Part shown: piece by piece, positions 42,114 to 47,029 of the stretch
How the letters are laid out: each line of letters starts with the position of its first letter
How positions within the stretch are numbered: the first letter of the stretch is position 1
Origin: Spirobacillus cienkowskii
Lineage (GTDB): Bacteria > Bdellovibrionota_B > Oligoflexia > Silvanigrellales > Silvanigrellaceae
DNA: 47,029 nt
Assembly (NCBI GenBank): GCA_003339605.1
Contig: QOVW01000070.1
Span: 1-47,029 of the forward strand
Direction of reading: 5' to 3'
The notes under the pieces: model-generated
What the model was told of the DNA's origin: nothing
Seen by the model: only the letters and a program-made list of their open reading frames with translations
Databases searched by the model: none
Position numbers and translations under genes: made by a program

Positions 42114-43059
42114 AAAAGCAGGAGTAAACATCAAAGCAGGAGAATGCTTAGTTGATCGTATAAAAAAAGTGAGTCCTACAATTGGAGGATTTGCTGGCAT
42201 TTATCGTTTGGATGACACACGTTCACTCGTTGCGTGCACAGATGGCGTGGGCACAAAGTTAGAAATAGGGATTGCGATGGAAAGGTACGAAGATCTTGGT
42301 CAAGATCTTGTGGCCATGAACTTAAATGACTTAATTGTATGCGGAGCAAGACCATTATTTTTTTTAGATTATTTTGCTACCGGGCGTTTGGATGTGGACA
42401 TTGCGCACAGAGTCATTAAAGGTATTATTAAATCATGCCAAGATCATTCCTGTCTATTATTAGGAGGAGAAACAGCGGAAATGCCTGGTTTCTATGATAA
42501 TAACAAGTTTGATCTTGCTGGTTTTGCAGTTGGTGAAGTATTAAATAATTCGATAATCGACGGAAAAAAAATTAAAAGCGGTGATTTAATTTTTGGTTTT
42601 CCAAGTAATGGATTTCACGCTAACGGCTACTCATTAATTCGAAAGTTATTGCAAACACACAATATATCTCTTAATTCTACCATTGAGGGAGAAAAATTAG
42701 GTGATTACTTAACGAAACCAACAAAATTATACGTCAATGAAATTCTCAATTTAAAATCTCAAATAAAAATTAAAGGAATGGCACATATTACTGGAGGAGG
42801 ACTCTCAAATATAACAAGAGTTTTGCCAGAAAATTTAATTTTTGAGATAGAAAAAAATAAAATTCCTACCCATCCAATTATGAATTATTTTCAAAAATTA
42901 AGTGCTATTTCTGATGAAGAAGCATATAATGTTTGGAATATGGGGGTTGGTTTTGTTATTATTATTGATCCATCCGATTCAGTTAACATAAAGTCACTTT
43001 GTCCGTCTTGTTTTGAGTTTGGAATCGTCTCTAATTTAAACAAAACACAAAAACAATAA
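42091..43059 (+). CDS. purM: AIR synthetase PurM
   Basis: 322 residues; closes the imidazole ring, turning FGAM to AIR with ATP. Motifs are IGGFAGIYRL, ACTDGVGTKLEI, DLVAMNLNDLIVCGA, LLGGETAEMPGFY, GFPSNGFHANGYSL, HITGGGLSNITRVLP and WNMGVGFVII. It is slightly short compared with the 340-350 residues of many PurM. The ATG has GAAAGG upstream. It is the last gene of the purine operon, with an AT-only hairpin and T run after it. Confidence 0.97.
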   Translation: MTVVTQYEKAGVNIKAGECLVDRIKKVSPTIGGFAGIYRLDDTRSLVACTDGVGTKLEIGIAMERYEDLGQDLVAMNLNDLIVCGARPLFFLDYFATGRLDVDIAHRVIKGIIKSCQDHSCLLLGGETAEMPGFYDNNKFDLAGFAVGEVLNNSIIDGKKIKSGDLIFGFPSNGFHANGYSLIRKLLQTHNISLNSTIEGEKLGDYLTKPTKLYVNEILNLKSQIKIKGMAHITGGGLSNITRVLPENLIFEIEKNKIPTHPIMNYFQKLSAISDEEAYNVWNMGVGFVIIIDPSDSVNIKSLCPSCFEFGIVSNLNKTQKQ

Positions 43060-43081
43060 CTTATTATATAAAAAACAACAT

Positions 43082-43107
43082 ATTTTAATTTTTTAAAATT
43101 TTTTTTA
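43082..43107 (+). terminator. Probable terminator of the purine operon
   Basis: ATTTTAA (43082-43088) pairs with TTAAAAT (43093-43099) around a TTTT loop, followed by a run of eight T. The stem is AT-only and weak, so termination may be partial. Confidence 0.4.
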
Positions 43108-43114
43108 ATACTAC

Positions 43115-43144
43115 TTGGCAAATTTATTTTTTTAACGCTAAAAT
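43115..43144 (+). promoter_or_regulatory. Promoter of the POT transporter gene
   Basis: TTGGCA (43115-43120) and TAAAAT (43139-43144) with an 18-base spacer fit a sigma-70 promoter. The -10 box ends 38 bases before the ATG. Confidence 0.45.
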
Positions 43145-43182
43145 TGAAAGAGAATTTTTAACAACTAAACGACGAGATTAAC

Positions 43183-44514
43183 ATGACAGTAAAATATAAG
43201 CAGCCTAAGGGTATGTATGTCTTGGCGTATACAGAAGTATTTGAAAGACTGAGTTTCTATACTCTTTCTTATTTACTTGTTCTTTATGCTTCTGCACCTC
43301 TTGCACAAGGTGGGCTAGGCTGGAGTAATGAAAGATCGTTGGCATTAATGGGAATTTATACCATGGCAGCATTTACACTGCCAATAATTGGTTCTTTTAT
43401 TGCAGATCGCTTTATTGGACGTAGGGTGGCAGTTTTTGTAGGTGGCTTGACTATTATTTTAGGTCACTTTTTAATGCTATTTTCTAGCCATGAAATAATC
43501 TTTTATGCAGCACTTATATGTGTGGCTTCAGGAACAGGATTTTTTAAACCGTGTATGCCCTCACTGCTTGGCGATCTTTATTCGCCGCATGATCAAAGAC
43601 GAGAGGCTGGTTTTAGTTGGTATTATTTTGGCATCAATGTTGGCGGTATGGCTGCAGGTTTTAGTAGCGGAATCTTGCTGCAAAACTTTGGATATGGCGT
43701 TGCACTATCCTCCGCAGGAGTTGGAATGATAATTGGAATGCTAGTTTTTTATTTTGGTAAAAAGCATGTCGTTTTAGAACATTCTCCTAAAGCAAAAAAA
43801 ATATCTCGCTTAGAAAAGAAACCTTTAACAGCAATTCAAATAAAATCTCTTCTTACCTTAATTATAACATTTTTATTTTTTAGTTTATGGACAGTAAGTT
43901 ATAATATAACATCATCTGGTACTTTGTCTTTATACATAGAAAAATTTACCGAAAAAAGTTTTTTTGGGTATGATATACCAACAACATTTTTTATGTCTCT
44001 TGAAAGCTTAACTATTTTAATATTTACCCCTATTTTAACCTACACCTTATCAATACTTTATCGTAAAAACAAATATCCACATTTTTTTAGTCAAATTAAT
44101 TTAGCAATGTTTATTTCTGCTATTGCTTTATTTTATTTTACATATCTTTCTTTTATAAGTTTAACCACAAACCATTCCGAAAAACCATTTCACTATTTAC
44201 AAATAATTTTATTTATAATTGCGTTTTCAATTAGTGAAACCATGATTTCACCAGTTATGATGTCAGCAATAAGTCGAATGGCACCTTTAAGATACAAATC
44301 ATTATTTCAATCATTTTATCTTGCCATTTTTGGAATTACTAGTTTGGTAGCGGCAAAAATAGGGACATACTCATTAAAAGAGCCTTTTAAAACTTTTCTT
44401 TTTGTTAGTATTACTATTTTAATAGGAGCGATTGTTTTTTATTTTATCAAAGGTAAATTTATAAAAATTGCTAACGATGCAGCAAAAGAAGAAAATAAAA
44501 AATTATCTAATTAA
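43183..44514 (+). CDS. POT/PTR2-family proton-coupled transporter
   Basis: 443 residues with about 12 membrane helices. Family signatures: EVFERLSFYT (normally ExxERFxYYG) in helix 1, GSFIADRFIGRR after helix 2, and FFKPCMPSLLGDLY with RREAGFSWYYFGINVGG (the PTR2 signature). The family imports di- and tripeptides, sometimes nitrate or other solutes. The C-terminal half is more divergent. The substrate cannot be told. It has its own probable promoter after the purine operon, and its stop is only two bases from the stop of the converging DHA2 gene. Confidence 0.88.
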   Translation: MTVKYKQPKGMYVLAYTEVFERLSFYTLSYLLVLYASAPLAQGGLGWSNERSLALMGIYTMAAFTLPIIGSFIADRFIGRRVAVFVGGLTIILGHFLMLFSSHEIIFYAALICVASGTGFFKPCMPSLLGDLYSPHDQRREAGFSWYYFGINVGGMAAGFSSGILLQNFGYGVALSSAGVGMIIGMLVFYFGKKHVVLEHSPKAKKISRLEKKPLTAIQIKSLLTLIITFLFFSLWTVSYNITSSGTLSLYIEKFTEKSFFGYDIPTTFFMSLESLTILIFTPILTYTLSILYRKNKYPHFFSQINLAMFISAIALFYFTYLSFISLTTNHSEKPFHYLQIILFIIAFSISETMISPVMMSAISRMAPLRYKSLFQSFYLAIFGITSLVAAKIGTYSLKEPFKTFLFVSITILIGAIVFYFIKGKFIKIANDAAKEENKKLSN

Positions 44515-44516
44515 AA

Positions 44517-46067
44517 TTAATGCGCATCAGATATATTAGTGACTTTCTTTTTTAATTTAATAAGAAAAATTGGCAAAAATGCTATTGCAAATATAACCAT
44601 CATAATTACAATCAACTGCAAAAAACTTAACATAAAAACTTGTCCTTGCACTCTATTGTACAATATTTGTAAGGCAGCATCATTAGAGTTTGCTAGACCA
44701 ATATCTTTAACCATAGAATGAGACATATTTGCCATACTTGAATTAAAATGAATACTCGAATTTTGATCAACGCTTGAAACATGAGTTAATAATTCATTAT
44801 AATTTTTTTTCATATTTTTTGTTAACAATGTATCTATAAAAGCTATTCCAATACTGCCTCCAATTTGACGAAATAAATTTAATAATCCAGCAACTTGTCC
44901 CAGTTCAAATCCCTTAAATTGACTTAAAATTGTAGAATTAATAGGCACAAATAAAAAAGCAAGTGCAAAACCACGAATATACAAAGAATTTAGCAATTGA
45001 GTTTGTGATGTTTCAGTAGAAAAATAAGTCATAGAAAACAAACAAAACTCAACAGAAACAAGTCCTATTATAATTAAAATTCTTGGATCAGAAATTGATT
45101 GAACAGATTTTCCAATAAAAGGCATCATCAAAGCAGTAAGAATTGAGCCAGGAATAAAAAGCTGTCCAGTTTGCGTTGCTGTAAAATTAAAAGATGTTGT
45201 TAAAAATACGGGGAGCACAAAAACAATGCTATATAAAAAAAATCCTAAACACGACATTAACGTTACACCACTGATAACAATCGGTTCTTTAAATAGTTTT
45301 AAATTTAAAATAGGAAATTTTGTGCGTAATTCCCACCAAATAAACAGCACAATTGAAATTGCTGAAATAATTGCACATGCTAGTATTGCTTTTGAAGTAA
45401 ACCAATCTTCAGTATTTCCGCGTTCTATTAAAAATTGAAAGCATCCGATACCTAATGCTAAAAAAACAAATCCCAAGTAATCTAAGTTTTTTGTAGTTTT
45501 TTGTTGATCTGTTCTATCAAAAACACACAAAGATCCTATAAATATAGCAATCATACCAATTGGTAAATTGATATTAAAGATTGAACGCCATCCATAATTA
45601 TCTGTTAAAAATCCCCCCATAACTGGACCTAAGGTTGGACCTACCATCACACTCATTCCAAAAATTGCTCCTGCAATACCAGATTTTTCTTTCGGAAATT
45701 GTTCAAATATTAAAGCCTGTGAAGTTGGTAACAATGCACCTCCAGCTAATCCTTGGACAATTCTAAAAATAATTAAGGTTACAAGATTTGGCGCTAAACC
45801 ACATGCAACAGATGCCGCAGTAAATATTGCAATACAACCTAAAAAATAATTTCTTCGCCCAATTCTTTCACTAAGCCACGCCGAAACAGGTAAAATAATT
45901 GCATTTGCAACGGCATATCCTGTCACAATCAAACTGATATCATCTAAAGTTGCGCCTAAATTACCCATCATCGTTGGTATGGCAACATTAACAATTGAGG
46001 TATCAATGATTTCTAGCAAAGAAGCCAGTACTGCTACAAATACGATAAGCTTTGACTTAAAATCCAT
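44517..46067 (-). CDS. DHA2-family (EmrB/QacA) multidrug exporter
   Basis: 516 residues with about 14 membrane helices. DHA2 motifs are LDTSIVNVAIP-like IIDTSIVNVAIP, LSERIGRRNYF (loop 2-3 motif A), RIVQGLAGGALLP, GPTLGPVMGGFL (motif C of antiporters) and WRSIFNINLPIG. The protein exports toxic compounds with proton uptake. It lies nine bases after the EmrA-like adaptor gene in the same direction, so they form the EmrAB-type pair. An outer-membrane TolC partner is not in the window. The physiological substrate is unknown. Confidence 0.94.
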   Translation of the reverse strand: MDFKSKLIVFVAVLASLLEIIDTSIVNVAIPTMMGNLGATLDDISLIVTGYAVANAIILPVSAWLSERIGRRNYFLGCIAIFTAASVACGLAPNLVTLIIFRIVQGLAGGALLPTSQALIFEQFPKEKSGIAGAIFGMSVMVGPTLGPVMGGFLTDNYGWRSIFNINLPIGMIAIFIGSLCVFDRTDQQKTTKNLDYLGFVFLALGIGCFQFLIERGNTEDWFTSKAILACAIISAISIVLFIWWELRTKFPILNLKLFKEPIVISGVTLMSCLGFFLYSIVFVLPVFLTTSFNFTATQTGQLFIPGSILTALMMPFIGKSVQSISDPRILIIIGLVSVEFCLFSMTYFSTETSQTQLLNSLYIRGFALAFLFVPINSTILSQFKGFELGQVAGLLNLFRQIGGSIGIAFIDTLLTKNMKKNYNELLTHVSSVDQNSSIHFNSSMANMSHSMVKDIGLANSNDAALQILYNRVQGQVFMLSFLQLIVIMMVIFAIAFLPIFLIKLKKKVTNISDAH

Positions 46068-46076
46068 ATAATAACC

Positions 46077-46931
46077 CTATGTTTTTTTTATTTTTAGAAA
46101 TACAGAAAGTCCATTTTTTAAGATATCAATATCTTGTTCTAAAAGTTGCTCAAACTTTATTTTAACAGGAATACGTTGTACAACTTTAGTAAAATTACCA
46201 GTTGCATTATCTGGAGGTAACAAAGTAAACGTTGCTCCTGTTGCAGGTCTTAAAGAAAAAACTTTGCCAACATATTTTTTTTCTGGAAATGCATCAATTT
46301 CTATATAAGCTTTACTACCAGGACTTATAGATTGAATTTCTGTCTCTTTAAAATTTGCTATCACCCATCGTTCCTCAGAATCTACAAAACCTATTAATGG
46401 AACACCTGATGCAGCCAGTTGCCCCACTTCTGCAGAAATTTTTCCGATAATTCCATGTCTTGGTGCTTTAATTTTAGTATGCTCTATTGTTAATTCCGCT
46501 TGAGCAACTTGGGCGTGCAAACTGTCCATTTGTGCTTTAATATCCGAATAATTTGCATAAGTTGAATCAAATTGTTGCTGTGTTGCAGCTCCTATTTTAT
46601 AAAGTCTTTCTGTTCTTTTATAGTTACTTTCAGCATCTTTTAATTTGGCAGTAACCGAGATTAGGTTTGCCTTTGATTGTTTAAGAGAATTTTGCGCATC
46701 ACGATCATCTATTTCAATGATAATTTGTCCTTTTTTTACCTTTTGACCCTGTTCAAAATTTACTGCAATTATAAATCCAGTTACCTTTGGCGTTAGTAGA
46801 ACTGCATGCCCCTCAATTTTTGCATTATCTGTAGAAACATAAACGATATTTTGATATACAAAATATAAAATTATTATAATCATAAATAATAAAGCACTTA
46901 ATATTGCCAAGTTTTTTTTGGTTATTTTCAT
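46077..46931 (-). CDS. EmrA/HlyD-type membrane-fusion (adaptor) protein
   Basis: 284 residues. One N-terminal membrane helix (LAILSALLFMIIIILYFVY), then VSTDNAKIEGHAVLLTPKVTG and a biotinyl-lipoyl half (VNFEQGQKVKKGQIIIEID), a coiled-coil hairpin (about residues 80-145), the second lipoyl half and a beta-barrel domain with RPATGATFTLLPPDNATGNF-type sequence typical of EmrA. It links the DHA2 exporter to an outer-membrane channel. It is shorter than E. coli EmrA (about 390 residues) because of a shorter hairpin. First gene of the pair; the promoter should lie between it and the window end. Confidence 0.93.
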   Translation of the reverse strand: MKITKKNLAILSALLFMIIIILYFVYQNIVYVSTDNAKIEGHAVLLTPKVTGFIIAVNFEQGQKVKKGQIIIEIDDRDAQNSLKQSKANLISVTAKLKDAESNYKRTERLYKIGAATQQQFDSTYANYSDIKAQMDSLHAQVAQAELTIEHTKIKAPRHGIIGKISAEVGQLAASGVPLIGFVDSEERWVIANFKETEIQSISPGSKAYIEIDAFPEKKYVGKVFSLRPATGATFTLLPPDNATGNFTKVVQRIPVKIKFEQLLEQDIDILKNGLSVFLKIKKT

Positions 46932-47029
46932 AATTATACGCCGTCCACTAAGTTTTTAACATAAGCTTGCCTTAGGTTTTGAATTCATAATTGACTTGAC
47001 AATTTTTTGTGTTAATTGATTCCAACCAC
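46932..47029. other. Upstream region of the efflux pair
   Basis: No gene is seen. A tandem TTGAC-TTGAC repeat is present near 46992, but no well-spaced -10 box can be matched to it on either strand, so no promoter is assigned. Confidence 0.3.

Noticed and set aside
1-47029. CRISPR array
   Set aside because: No regularly spaced direct repeats with spacers are present.
46932-47029. Promoter with TTGACA for the efflux pair or a divergent gene
   Set aside because: The hexamer is present on the plus strand, but no acceptable -10 box lies 16-18 bases away within the window.

Overview
The window is AT-rich bacterial chromosome. It combines flagellin, a soluble chemoreceptor, Omp85-type and other outer-membrane barrels, Sec-secreted proteins and lipoproteins, flavin-dependent thymidylate synthase and a heme-copper oxidase. 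This points to a motile, respiring, diderm (Gram-negative) bacterium. The low GC, gene style and mixture of families recall the Silvanigrellales/Oligoflexia side of Bdellovibrionota, but that placement is inference and no 16S gene is present.

Layout. (1) 99-6202, minus strand: a secreted RHS/YD-repeat protein with a distinctive C-terminal tip, behind a secreted protein of unknown function. (2) 6353-7972: an orphan cytochrome c oxidase subunit I of the A2 (Tyr-Ser) type, closed by a perfect 19-bp terminator hairpin. (3) 8045-10577, minus strand: a compact stress-type operon with a KGG-repeat protein, an OmpA-like/barrel protein, an acidic disordered protein, a DUF2383 ferritin-like protein and two tiny membrane proteins. 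(4) 11085-13194, plus strand: a secreted protein, a paralogue of the barrel just described, and an orphan OmpR-type regulator whose phospho-acceptor Asp is replaced by Glu. (5) tRNA-Gln(UUG), then ilvE and an unknown gene. (6) 15392-19101, minus strand: an MshEN-domain protein, a soluble methyl-accepting protein and a degenerate flagellin paralogue, the last two overlapping by one base. (7) A TetR regulator, a small Omp85 protein and an unknown gene; then flagellin and thyX on the minus strand. (8) 24128-27324: an unknown helical protein, a glycosyltransferase-TPR protein and another unknown, possibly for flagellin modification. (9) A truncated IS6-like transposase with an altered catalytic residue, and a leucine-rich-repeat lipoprotein split by a frameshift.

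(10) 30282-43059 is the main coherent system: a 12.8-kb purine operon in the order purB-purS fusion, purQ, purL, purF, purE, purK, a pyrF-like gene, purC-purD fusion, purN, purM. Most junctions overlap or are separated by only a few bases. PurS, the small bridging subunit of FGAM synthase, is not a separate gene but the C-terminal domain of adenylosuccinate lyase. Together these genes cover the steps from PRPP to AICAR; only purH (AICAR to IMP) is missing. (11) The window ends with a POT-family transporter converging on a DHA2/EmrB exporter and its EmrA-like adaptor.

The items most worth follow-up are the PurB-PurS and PurC-PurD fusions with the embedded pyrF-like gene, the flagellin-like/chemoreceptor/MshEN operon, the Glu-for-Asp response regulator, the secreted RHS pair and the frameshifted LRR lipoprotein.
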